From Deltaproteobacteria bacterium (GTDB lineage Bacteria; Myxococcota_A; UBA9160; UBA4427), in the NCBI GenBank assembly GCA_016713665.1, contig JADJOR010000001.1, positions 806,001 through 870,000 on the forward strand: a DNA stretch of 64,000 nt, in the 5' to 3' direction. The position numbers were made by a program, and so were the translations under genes. Within the stretch, counting starts at the first letter, position 1; each line of letters begins with the position of its first letter. Positions 36,348 to 44,414 of the stretch are shown piece after piece. The notes under the pieces were generated by a model. It had not been told where the DNA came from. It searched no databases and saw nothing but the letters and a program-made list of their open reading frames with translations.

Positions 36348-38330
36348 TCAGAACTGGACGGTGAGCTTCGCGTAGCCCGAGCGGGGGACCTGGGTCGACT
36401 GGTTGCGCTGCACGTCGTAGAACTCGGCATGGCGCGCGTCGTTCAGGTTCTGGCCGACGAGCGAGAGCTCGAGCCAGTCGAGCGGCTTCCAGCCGAGCCG
36501 CAGATCGAGGCGCAGGTACTGCCGGACGTTGTCCTGGCGCAGGACCGGGGTGACCCCCTCGAGACCGTCCACGAAATAGAGCCCCGCATCGAGCTCGAAG
36601 TCCGCGGGCAGGTCGACGAGGGAACGGACGACGAATTGATGGGCCGGATCGCTCTTCTCGAGGGTCGTGACGGCGAAGGCGGTGCCGGGAAGCCGCTCGT
36701 ACTGATCGAGGAAGGAATAGCTGGTCGTCAGTCGGAGCCACTGGACGGGCAGGAAGCTGAGCTCGATCTCGCCGCCCCGGATGCTCGCCTGGCCGGCGTT
36801 CTCGAAGCGGTAGGGACCGACCGGCGCGGGGCCGACCAGGACCGAGACGTCCTCGTACTCGGACCAGAAGAGGGAGACCTCCGCGGTCATCCATTCGATC
36901 GTCGAGAATCGGTAGCCGAGCTCGAAGGCCAGGAGCTGCTCCTGCCGGATGTCGCGATCGCCCTGGAGGTTCACGAAGGGCGCGAGCTCGCCGGTCAGAT
37001 CGCGGTCGGTGAAGGTCGGGATCCGGACGGCGCGCGAGACGGCGCCCCAGACGGTATGTCCCGAGACCGGGGTCAGGACGAGGCGACCGGAGGGCTGGTA
37101 GGTGAACCCGGACCAGCTGTTTCCGCCGAGCTTCGTTCCACCGATCAGCTTGAAGCGATCGTCGAACAGCGGGAGCTCGAGCTGGACGAAGGCGTCGCCG
37201 AGATGGAAATCGTCGTCGTTGGGATTGAATCCGAGCCCGACCGTCGGCGGATGGATGTGGGTCGTCCAGTAGCGGTACTCGGCGCCGTAGACGACGTTGA
37301 GCGCCGAGAAGAGCGTGAGCTCGTGCTGCATCTGGAGGTCCGCGGTCTGGGTCTTCTCCGAGAGCGTCACGTCGCGGGCGACGATGTCGTAGTAGGCCGC
37401 CGCGGAGATGCGTGAGCCGTCTTCGAGCTGGTGACGGAGCTGTGCCACGACGTCGCCCCCGCGGCTCTTGCCGTTCCGCTTGTCGAAGCTCGTGATCGGG
37501 AACGGCGGGATCGGGCTCGCAACGCCCTGCCCGCGCTGGAAGTCGAGATCGAAGTAGTCGACGAGCACGGTCGCCTCCGTGCGCTCGCCGAGCTTCGTGT
37601 CGGTCCGACCGCCGAGGCGGAGCTGCCCCCACTCGTCGTCTCCGTCGTAGTTCTTGTGGACGTCGAAGTCCTGGACCTTCTCCGCCTTCGTGGTGAATCG
37701 GTACTGCGTGTGATCCGCGACCGCGCCCCCGAAGCGGGCGGCGATGCCTGCCTCCTGGGTTCCGCCGAAGACGTGGGCGCGGACGCCCTGGGTGTCCTTC
37801 GCCTTCTTCGAGATGATGTTGATGACGCCGTTGACCGCGTTGGCCCCCCAGATCGTGCCGCCGGGGCCGCGGATCACCTCGATCCGCTCGATGTCCTCGA
37901 TCGCGAAGTTCTGCTCGGCCCAGATCACGCCGCCGAAGACCGGCGTATAGATGCTGCGCCCATCGATCATGACGAGGAGCTTGTTCGAGAACTCCTGGCG
38001 GTAGCCGCGGATCGAGATCGCCCAGCGGCTCGCGTCGATGCGCGCGACCTGGAGACCGGGCACGATGCGCAGTGCCTCGGGCACGCTCGTGAAGCCACCT
38101 CGGCGGATGTCCTCGGCGGTGATGACGGTGACGGCGGCCGCGGCCTGCTGCTTGCTCTCGGCCTTCTTCGAGACCGAGGTGACCTCGACGTTCATCAGAT
38201 CTTCGAGGGACAGGTCGAGGAGATCGTCCTCCGCGAAGGCGGAGCCGGCATGGAAGACGGCGAGGCCGATCGCGATCAGCCCCCGCTTCCAGGCCTTTGG
38301 ATCGGTCCGAAGACGTTCGATACGACCCAT
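36348..38330 (-). CDS. TonB-dependent outer membrane receptor
   Basis: 660 residues. Signal peptide with a hydrophobic core and cleavage after AFA (about residue 33). The plug domain (about 50-190) has TSVSKKAESKQQAAAAVTVI at the TonB-box side, GFTSVPEALRIVPGLQV and EVIRGPGGTIWGANAVNGVINIISK. The rest is a 22-strand-type barrel with many aromatic/charged alternations, ending in the terminal Phe (YAKLTVQF). It imports a large or scarce substrate with energy from TonB. It lies directly downstream of ipdF-fadE30 on the same strand (251-base gap), so it may import sterols, though siderophore or cobalamin uptake is just as possible from sequence. Confidence 0.9.
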   Translation of the reverse strand: MGRIERLRTDPKAWKRGLIAIGLAVFHAGSAFAEDDLLDLSLEDLMNVEVTSVSKKAESKQQAAAAVTVITAEDIRRGGFTSVPEALRIVPGLQVARIDASRWAISIRGYRQEFSNKLLVMIDGRSIYTPVFGGVIWAEQNFAIEDIERIEVIRGPGGTIWGANAVNGVINIISKKAKDTQGVRAHVFGGTQEAGIAARFGGAVADHTQYRFTTKAEKVQDFDVHKNYDGDDEWGQLRLGGRTDTKLGERTEATVLVDYFDLDFQRGQGVASPIPPFPITSFDKRNGKSRGGDVVAQLRHQLEDGSRISAAAYYDIVARDVTLSEKTQTADLQMQHELTLFSALNVVYGAEYRYWTTHIHPPTVGLGFNPNDDDFHLGDAFVQLELPLFDDRFKLIGGTKLGGNSWSGFTYQPSGRLVLTPVSGHTVWGAVSRAVRIPTFTDRDLTGELAPFVNLQGDRDIRQEQLLAFELGYRFSTIEWMTAEVSLFWSEYEDVSVLVGPAPVGPYRFENAGQASIRGGEIELSFLPVQWLRLTTSYSFLDQYERLPGTAFAVTTLEKSDPAHQFVVRSLVDLPADFELDAGLYFVDGLEGVTPVLRQDNVRQYLRLDLRLGWKPLDWLELSLVGQNLNDARHAEFYDVQRNQSTQVPRSGYAKLTVQF

Positions 38331-38581
38331 GCATCCCCCTCGCCCGATGGCGCCGCCCGACCGCGCGATGCGCGGCCCGACACCGTCGTTCTTCGGTGCG
38401 CGAAACGAGTGACCTGAGGGTGCAGCGCGGTCGGTGTCGGACAGCGGGACGGGAAGCGTCCAATCGGGTCGAATCAGGGGGGGAAGGAGCCCCGAGCCGG
38501 AGCGCCCGCCTCAGGCGATCGCCCGATCTGGAGACGGGAGCACCGCCGGCCGGGCAGCCGCGCAGCGGGGCGAGCCTCGCG

Positions 38582-39379
38582 TCAGGCGCGCTGGCTCGAG
38601 ACCGAGACGACCTCGCCCGTCATGTAGGACGAGTAGTCGCTCGCGAGGAAGACCATCACGTTCGAGACCTCCCAGGGCGCGGCGCCCCGGCCGAAGGCCT
38701 CCTTCGCCTCGAGCTCGTCGAGCAGCGCCTGGGGCGTCGTCTTCACGAGGAAGGGATGGATCGCGATCGAGGGCGAGACCGCGTTGATGCGGATGCCGTA
38801 CTCCGCCGCCTCGAGGGCCGAGCAGCGCGTCAGCGCCATCACGCCGGCCTTCGCCGCCGCATAATGGGCCTGGCCCTTCTGGGCACGCCAGCCGAGGACG
38901 GAGGCGTTGTTGACGATGACGCCGCTGCGTCGCTCCATCATGTGGGGCAGCACGGCGCGGGTCATGCGGAAGACGCTGTTGAGCGTGATGTCGAGGACCG
39001 CCGTCCACTGGTCGTCGCTCATGTCGACGACGTCGACCTCGCCCCCGAGCCCGGCGTTGTTGATGACGACGTCGATCCGCCCCATGTCCTCGATCGCCGC
39101 CGCGACGAGCGCGCGCACGTCGGCGTCGTCGCGGACGTTGCAGAGCCGATGACCGACCGGCTTGCCCGAGATCTTCGCGAGGGCCTCGGCGGCCTCCGCC
39201 GTCCGCTTGGGATGGATGTCGCTGATGAAGAGCCGCGCGCCCTCTTCCGCGCAGCGCTGCGCCGTCGCGAAGCCGATCCCCGCCCCCGCCGCCGCCGTCA
39301 TCAGGACGGTCTTGCCCTTCAGGAGATCGTGGGGCGGAACGTAGGCCGGCGGCTGCTGCTTGACGGGACGATCGGACAT
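38582..39379 (-). CDS. ipdF: IpdF, SDR oxidising the ring-C hydroxyl of HIP-CoA intermediates
   Basis: 265 residues. Cofactor loop TAAAGAGIGFATA (Ala in place of the first Gly, as in actinobacterial IpdF), NNAG at 107-110, active site Ser160, Tyr173 and Lys177 (YAAAK). Long matches to IpdF include VNNASVLGWRAQKGQAHYAA, TRCSALEAAEYGIRINAVSP and VFLASDYSSYMTGEVVSVS. In M. tuberculosis ipdF is next to fadE30; here it follows fadE30 with a 21-base gap on the same strand, the same arrangement. It should oxidise the 5-hydroxyl of the indane intermediate before ring D opening. Confidence 0.9.
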   Translation of the reverse strand: MSDRPVKQQPPAYVPPHDLLKGKTVLMTAAAGAGIGFATAQRCAEEGARLFISDIHPKRTAEAAEALAKISGKPVGHRLCNVRDDADVRALVAAAIEDMGRIDVVINNAGLGGEVDVVDMSDDQWTAVLDITLNSVFRMTRAVLPHMMERRSGVIVNNASVLGWRAQKGQAHYAAAKAGVMALTRCSALEAAEYGIRINAVSPSIAIHPFLVKTTPQALLDELEAKEAFGRGAAPWEVSNVMVFLASDYSSYMTGEVVSVSSQRA

Positions 39380-39400
39380 GCTGGAGCGGGCTCCCGACGA

Positions 39401-40585
39401 CTAACGCGGCTCGCGCGGCAGGCCGAGCACGCGCTCGGACATGATGTTGCGCTGGATCTGGTTCGAGCCGGCGTAGATGGTGTCGGAGCGCGTGAAGAGG
39501 AACATGCGCTGGAGCCCGTTCAGGTCGTAGGGTGCGCCGTTCGCGAACTCCGCCTCGGGGCCCATCACGTCCATCGCGAGCTTGCCGAGATCGCGGTGCC
39601 ACGAGGCCCAGAAGATCTTCGAGATCATCGAGGCCGGCGGGAGCTCGGCGCCCTCGTCGGCGCCCGAGAGCGTGCGCAGGGCGTGGTAGCGCTGGATGCG
39701 CAGCCCCATCCAGGCGTGGGCGATGCGCTGGCGGATCGACGCATCGGCGGCGCTGCCGTTTCGCTTCGCGATCCGGATGACGTGGTCGAGCTCGTTCTGG
39801 AAGAGCATCTGCTGGCCGAGGGTCGACGCCCCGCGCTCGAAGGCGAGGGTCCCCATCGCCACCGCCCAGCCGCCATTGACCTTCCCGACGATGTCGTCCT
39901 TCGCGGCCTTCGCGTTGTTGAAGAAGACCTCGCTGAACTCGGAGTCGCCGGTCATCTGGACGATCGGCCGGACCTCGACGCCGGGCTGATCCATCCGGAC
40001 GAGCAGATAGGAGATGCCCTTGTGCTTGGGCTGCGCCTGCGGATCCGTCCGGCAGACGACGAAGCACCAGTCGGACCACTCGGCGCCCGATGTCCAGACC
40101 TTCTGCCCGTTCACGATCCACTCGTCGCCCTGGAGCTCGGCCCGGGTCTGCACGTTCGCGAGATCCGACCCCGCGCCCGGCTCGGAGTACCCCTGGCACC
40201 AGACCTCGTCGCCCGAGAGGATCTTCGGAAGGAAACGCGCCTTCTGGTCCGCGGACCCGAAATGGATCACCGTCGGCCCGAGGAGCCCCTCGCCGATGTG
40301 GCCGACCCGACCGGGGCCGCCCGACCGGGCGTACTCCTCGTGGAAGATCATCTGCTGCGAGAGCGGAAGCCCGCGGCCGCCCACGGCCTTCGGCCAGCCG
40401 ACTCCGATCCATCCGGCGCGCCCCATCAGGCGCTCCCAGGCGTGGCGCTCCTCGAAGAGCGCGTGCTCGTCCCCCGGACCGCCGCGGCCCTTCACGATCT
40501 CGAATTCGCCGCGCAGGTTCTGCTCGAGCCAGCGGGCGATCTCGGAACGGAAGGCTTCGTCTTGCGGGCTGAAGCGCGCGTCCAT
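39401..40585 (-). CDS. fadE30: FadE30-like acyl-CoA dehydrogenase
   Basis: 394 residues, ATG at 40585 with GAGAGG upstream. It dehydrogenates the CoA thioester of the HIP propionate side chain, the first beta-oxidation step after FadD3. Matches to FadE30 include LWCQGYSEPGAGSDLANVQT-like VWCQGYSEPGAGSDLANV, WIVNGQKVWTSGAEWSDW, FERGASTLGQQMLFQNEL and TRSDTIYAGSNQIQRNIMSERVLGLPRE. Divergent from the ligase gene with a regulatory motif between them, as fadE30 and fadD3 are in mycobacteria. Confidence 0.9.
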   Translation of the reverse strand: MDARFSPQDEAFRSEIARWLEQNLRGEFEIVKGRGGPGDEHALFEERHAWERLMGRAGWIGVGWPKAVGGRGLPLSQQMIFHEEYARSGGPGRVGHIGEGLLGPTVIHFGSADQKARFLPKILSGDEVWCQGYSEPGAGSDLANVQTRAELQGDEWIVNGQKVWTSGAEWSDWCFVVCRTDPQAQPKHKGISYLLVRMDQPGVEVRPIVQMTGDSEFSEVFFNNAKAAKDDIVGKVNGGWAVAMGTLAFERGASTLGQQMLFQNELDHVIRIAKRNGSAADASIRQRIAHAWMGLRIQRYHALRTLSGADEGAELPPASMISKIFWASWHRDLGKLAMDVMGPEAEFANGAPYDLNGLQRMFLFTRSDTIYAGSNQIQRNIMSERVLGLPREPR

Positions 40586-40633
40586 CAGGGGCCTCTCAGA
40601 TGGGCAGATGGGATACGGGAGCGCTCGGACATT

Positions 40634-40652
40634 ACGATACGATGCGTACCGT
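40634..40652. promoter_or_regulatory. Predicted steroid-regulon operator, site 2
   Basis: ACGATACG-ATG-CGTACCGT: arms match as an inverted repeat at seven of eight positions, the best copy in the window. It lies between divergent fadE30 (49 bases from its start) and the fadD3-like gene (102 bases), so it could control both. It begins with the shared ATTACGATAC ten-mer. Confidence 0.68.
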
Positions 40653-40753
40653 TGCCAACGTCGAAGGCCCGTCGGAGGGCCTTCGATCGGCCCTGCCGCG
40701 GGTCCGGCGTGGGGCCGGGCGCGGCGGGAGAGAGCGGAGGCCAGCGCGAGAAG

Positions 40754-42346
40754 ATGCTCGAAGAAGCGACCCTCTGCCGGCTCATCGAGGCCCGGGCCGA
40801 GGCGACCCCTACGGCGCCGATGGCCGTCGACGAGCGCGGTCGAAGCCTCGACTTCGCCGGCTACCACGCCGCCTGCCTGACCGTCGCGCACGCGCTTTCG
40901 GCCCGAGGCCTCGGCCCGGATCGCCTCGTCTCCTGGATGCTGCCGACCCGCCTCGAGGCCCTCGTCCTCGTCGGCGCCCTGGCCCGCCTCGACGCCCGCC
41001 AGAATCCGATCCTGCCGATCTATCGCGGCCGCGAGGTCCGCTTCATCGTCGGCCAGGCGAAGCCCGCCCTGCTCGTCACCCCCGGCGTCTGGCGAGGCTT
41101 CGACTACGCGGCGATGGCCCGGGAGATCGCCGCCGACCACCCCGGCGTCGAGACCCTCGTCGTCGAAGAAGGCCTGCCCGGTGTCCCGCAGCTCGGCATC
41201 GCCCCGATCCCGACGCCCTCGACGGCCGCCCTCCCCGCGCCCCCGCGCGCCCTGCCGGCGGCCGAGCTCCCGGTCCGCTGGCTCTTCTACAGCTCGGGCA
41301 CGACCGCCGATCCGAAGGGCGCCCTGCATACCGACGCCACGCTCTGGGCCGCCGCCAAGGGCATGGCCCTGGGGCTCGAGCTCGATGCCTCGGACCGGAT
41401 CGCCTTCGTCTTCCCGTTCACCCACATCGGTGGCTTCGCCTGGCTCCTCGGAGGGCTCGCGACCGGGGCCTGTCAGATCCTGATCGAGAACTTCGCCGCA
41501 CCGGACACGATGGCGGTCCTGCGCCGAAACGGGGTCACCCTCGGCACCGCCGGCACCGTCTTCCACGAAGCCTATCTCCGCGCCGCCCGCGCCTGTCCCG
41601 ATCCGCCGCTCTTCCCCGGCCTGCGCGCCTTCCCGGGCGGCGGTGCCCCGAAGCCGCCGCAGCTCCACGACGACCTCGTCGCGGAGTTCGGCGGCGCCGG
41701 CATCTGCTCGGGCTGGGGGCTCACCGAAGCGCCGAACCTGAGCATGGTCCACGTGCGCGACCCCGACGCGAAGAAGGCACAGACCGAGGGCCGCCCCTCG
41801 CTCCCCGAGGTCGATCTGCGCGCGGTGCGCAGCGACGGCAGCCTCGCCGGGCCGGGCGAAGCGGGCGAGCTGCGCGTGCGTGGTCCCCACGTCTGCCGCG
41901 GCTATCTCGACGCCCGCCTCGACGCCGCGGCCTTCGACGAGCATGGCTATTTCCGCACCGGCGATCTCGGCATGCTCGACGCCGAGGGCTACGTCACGAT
42001 CACCGGCCGGCTCAAGGACGTGATCATCCGCAAGGGCGAGAACATCCCGGCGAAGGAGGTCGAGGACCTCCTCTACACGCATCCGAAGGTCGCGGAGGTC
42101 GCGGTCATCGGGCTGCCGGATCCGAAGACCGGCGAGCGCTGCTGCGCCGTCGTCGTCACCCGGGATCCCGCCGATCCGCTGCGATTCGACGAGATGCAGC
42201 GCTTCCTGCGCGAGGCCCAGCTGATGACGCAGAAGATTCCGGAGCAGCTCGAGCTCGTCCCGGAGCTCCCGCGCAATCCGACCGGCAAGATCCTGAAGCA
42301 CGCGCTGCGGGCGCGTTATGCGCGATCGGAGACCGACCCCGCCTAG
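40754..42346 (+). CDS. fadD3: FadD3-like acyl-CoA ligase (HIP-CoA ligase candidate)
   Basis: Adenylate-forming enzyme that makes the CoA thioester of HIP, the entry step for ring C/D breakdown. 530 residues from ATG at 40754. AMP-binding loop LFYSSGTTADPKGAL (about 177-191), FTHIGGFAWLLGG, CSGWGLTEAPN, GYFRTGDLGMLDAEGYVTITGRLKDVIIRKGENI, and the C-terminal catalytic Lys about 512 in NPTGKILK. The sequence alone would allow another carboxylic acid; the divergent position beside fadE30 with a shared operator points to FadD3 function. Confidence 0.8.
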   Translation: MLEEATLCRLIEARAEATPTAPMAVDERGRSLDFAGYHAACLTVAHALSARGLGPDRLVSWMLPTRLEALVLVGALARLDARQNPILPIYRGREVRFIVGQAKPALLVTPGVWRGFDYAAMAREIAADHPGVETLVVEEGLPGVPQLGIAPIPTPSTAALPAPPRALPAAELPVRWLFYSSGTTADPKGALHTDATLWAAAKGMALGLELDASDRIAFVFPFTHIGGFAWLLGGLATGACQILIENFAAPDTMAVLRRNGVTLGTAGTVFHEAYLRAARACPDPPLFPGLRAFPGGGAPKPPQLHDDLVAEFGGAGICSGWGLTEAPNLSMVHVRDPDAKKAQTEGRPSLPEVDLRAVRSDGSLAGPGEAGELRVRGPHVCRGYLDARLDAAAFDEHGYFRTGDLGMLDAEGYVTITGRLKDVIIRKGENIPAKEVEDLLYTHPKVAEVAVIGLPDPKTGERCCAVVVTRDPADPLRFDEMQRFLREAQLMTQKIPEQLELVPELPRNPTGKILKHALRARYARSETDPA

Positions 42347-42371
42347 CTTCGATCGGCCCGGCCTGGCCCGG

Positions 42372-42947
42372 CTAGCCCCGCTTGAGGATCCCCTTGAGCG
42401 CGAGGTCGACGAGCGGATCGACCATCCTCGGCGACAGGCTCCCGCCCCGGAAGAACAGCGTCACGGAGATCGGCCCGACGACCAGATCCGCTGCGAGATC
42501 GATGTCGACGTCGCTCGAGATCTCGCCCCGGGCCCGCGCCCGCTCGAAGATCCGCACGAAGGGCTCGCGCCGCGCGCGGGCCACGGGCTCGATCAGCTTC
42601 GAGAGCTCGGGGTTGTGGGCGCGCTCGCCGGCGAGGCTCGGGAAGACGGTGCCGAGTGCGGTCGAGTTGAAGGCCTCGAGGTACTTCCGGAGCGTCTCCT
42701 TGAGATCGTGCTCGAGGCTGCCGGCGTCGACGTCCTCGAAGCCCGGCAGCGCGCTGAAGGCCTCGACCACGAGCGGGAGCTTCGACGACCAGCGGCGGTA
42801 GATCGTCGCCTTGCCGACCCCGGCCCGCTGCGCCACGCCCTCGACGGTGAGCGCCGAATAGCCGACCTCGCCGAGCAGGGCGAGGGTCGCGTCGAGGATC
42901 GCCTGATGCGCCTCTTCACTGCGCGGGCGACCGGTGCTGCTCGTCAT
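42372..42947 (-). CDS. TetR-family regulator, candidate controller of the steroid regulon
   Basis: 191 residues from ATG at 42947; an upstream start would add about 33 low-complexity residues. Helix-turn-helix at about 33-52: LTVEGVAQRAGVGKATIYRRW. The rest is the helical ligand-binding domain, EAFSALPGF to GILKRG. The gene is divergent from the P450 gene and a predicted operator lies between them, 143 bases from its start, so autoregulation is likely. It is not a clear KstR2 orthologue. The ligand is presumably a CoA thioester or steroid acid, which is inference. Confidence 0.85.
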   Translation of the reverse strand: MTSSTGRPRSEEAHQAILDATLALLGEVGYSALTVEGVAQRAGVGKATIYRRWSSKLPLVVEAFSALPGFEDVDAGSLEHDLKETLRKYLEAFNSTALGTVFPSLAGERAHNPELSKLIEPVARARREPFVRIFERARARGEISSDVDIDLAADLVVGPISVTLFFRGGSLSPRMVDPLVDLALKGILKRG

Positions 42948-43090
42948 GCGCCGCCGCGTGGATTTCGTCCGATCTGCTTCCGCCGGTGCCACCGCTTCCG
43001 CTTCCTCGCCCGCGCGCATGGGCCCCTCGATTCGCGATCGATCCACGCCCCGGCCGCAGCGCCCGGCCGGGCGTCGACGGCAGCGGGATT

Positions 43091-43109
43091 ACGATACAGT
43101 ACGTTCCGT
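43091..43109. promoter_or_regulatory. Predicted steroid-regulon operator, site 3
   Basis: ACGATACA-GTA-CGTTCCGT, inside a larger inverted repeat with ATTACG at 43088 and CGTAAT at 43107-43112. Located between the divergent tetR and P450 genes. Arms match at five of eight positions, but the ATTACG/CGTAAT ends are perfect. Confidence 0.65.
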
Positions 43110-43231
43110 AATCAACCACCCGCGGTCCGGGGGCGTTGCGCCGGCCCGTCCGGCCTCCGGTCCGGATGCGCCCGGAGTGCGGCTCGCGCGATCCGCGAGC
43201 GAGCTCCGCGCGAGGAAGGCAGCCCGTCCCC

Positions 43232-44413
43232 ATGGTCGACTACAACCCGTTCGCCGACGCGATCATCCACGGCGATCCGCTGCCGATCTACAAGCGCCTG
43301 CGCGACGAGGCGCCCGCCTACTATCTCGAAGAGTTCGACACCTGGGCCCTGTCCCGCTTCGAGGACATCTGGAAGGCCTCGGCGGACATGAAGAACCTGA
43401 CGGCGGCCAACGGCACGACCTCGGCTCACCTCCTGACGAAGGTCCAGCCCGTGACGCCCATGATCAACAACATGGACGCCCCGGACCATACGCGTCTGCG
43501 CAGCGAGTTCCGCAAGGCCTTCGCCGCGCCCGAGGTCGCAGGGCTCGAGCCGATGATCCGCCGGATCGCGAAGGAGCGCCTCTCGGCCTGCCTCGACGCG
43601 GGCCGCATCGACGTGATCCACGACTACTCCGCCCACGTCGCCGTCACCGTCGCCTGCACGATCAGCGGCCTGCCCGCCGAGGACGGCCCCTTCCTGAACG
43701 AGCTCGTCTGGCGCTTCTTCCAGCGCGAGGAAGGCGTGCGCGGCATGACCTCGGCGGGGCTCGCGGCGCTCACCGAGATGTTCGGCTACTTCCACGAGCA
43801 GATCGCGCGCCGGCGCCGGAGCGGCGCCCGGGACGACGTGCTCCAGAAGCTGCTCGAGTTCGAGCAGAACGGTCGGCCCCTCGACGACGACGCCCTCGCC
43901 TCCCATCTCTCGATGCTGATCATCGGCGGCTCCGAGACCTTCCCGAAGACCCTCGCCACGATCGTGCGCCGGCTCGCGCAGCATCCCGATCAGCGGCGGG
44001 CGTGCATCGACGATCCCGGCCTGATCCCCGACGCCTACAACGAGGGTCTGCGCTACGACATGCCGACGCAGTTCCTGATGCGGCAGGTCAAGCGGCCCGT
44101 CGAATTCGCGGGCGCGCAGATGAAGGAAGGCCAGGGGATCATGTTCCTCTACCACTCGGGCAACCACGACGAGCGGGAATTTCCCGACCCCGATCGCTTC
44201 GACATCCGGCGCCGGCCGCCGCGGATCCTCAGCTTCGGCTACGGCCCGCATTCCTGCCTCGGCGTCAACGTCGCGCGGCTCGAGGGCCGAGTCTGCCTCG
44301 AGGAGCTGCTCGCGCGCGTCCCCGACTACGCCGTCGACGAGGCTGGCGCCGAGCGGCTCCTGACGGAGTACGTCCAGGGCTATTGGAAGCTCCCCATCAC
44401 CTTCAGGGCCTAG
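43232..44413 (+). CDS. Cytochrome P450
   Basis: 393-residue soluble bacterial P450, ATG at 43232 after GAGGAAGG. Haem-binding loop FGYGPHSCLG with Cys342; ExxR at Glu271-Arg274 (EGLRY); I-helix IIGGSETFPK (about 230-239), with Glu235-Thr236 in the oxygen-binding motif. It should hydroxylate a hydrophobic substrate. Given the neighbours, a sterol or its side-chain terminus (as CYP125 does) is plausible, but this is not established by sequence. No ferredoxin gene is beside it; a reductase-like flavoprotein lies 4 kb away. The ligase gene starts one base after its stop. Confidence 0.93.
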   Translation: MVDYNPFADAIIHGDPLPIYKRLRDEAPAYYLEEFDTWALSRFEDIWKASADMKNLTAANGTTSAHLLTKVQPVTPMINNMDAPDHTRLRSEFRKAFAAPEVAGLEPMIRRIAKERLSACLDAGRIDVIHDYSAHVAVTVACTISGLPAEDGPFLNELVWRFFQREEGVRGMTSAGLAALTEMFGYFHEQIARRRRSGARDDVLQKLLEFEQNGRPLDDDALASHLSMLIIGGSETFPKTLATIVRRLAQHPDQRRACIDDPGLIPDAYNEGLRYDMPTQFLMRQVKRPVEFAGAQMKEGQGIMFLYHSGNHDEREFPDPDRFDIRRRPPRILSFGYGPHSCLGVNVARLEGRVCLEELLARVPDYAVDEAGAERLLTEYVQGYWKLPITFRA

Positions 44414-44414
44414 C

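Noticed and set aside
38297..40753. A long plus-strand extension ahead of the fadD3-like ligase
   Set aside because: It crosses ipdF and fadE30 on the opposite strand and has no family match; the ligase starts at 40754.
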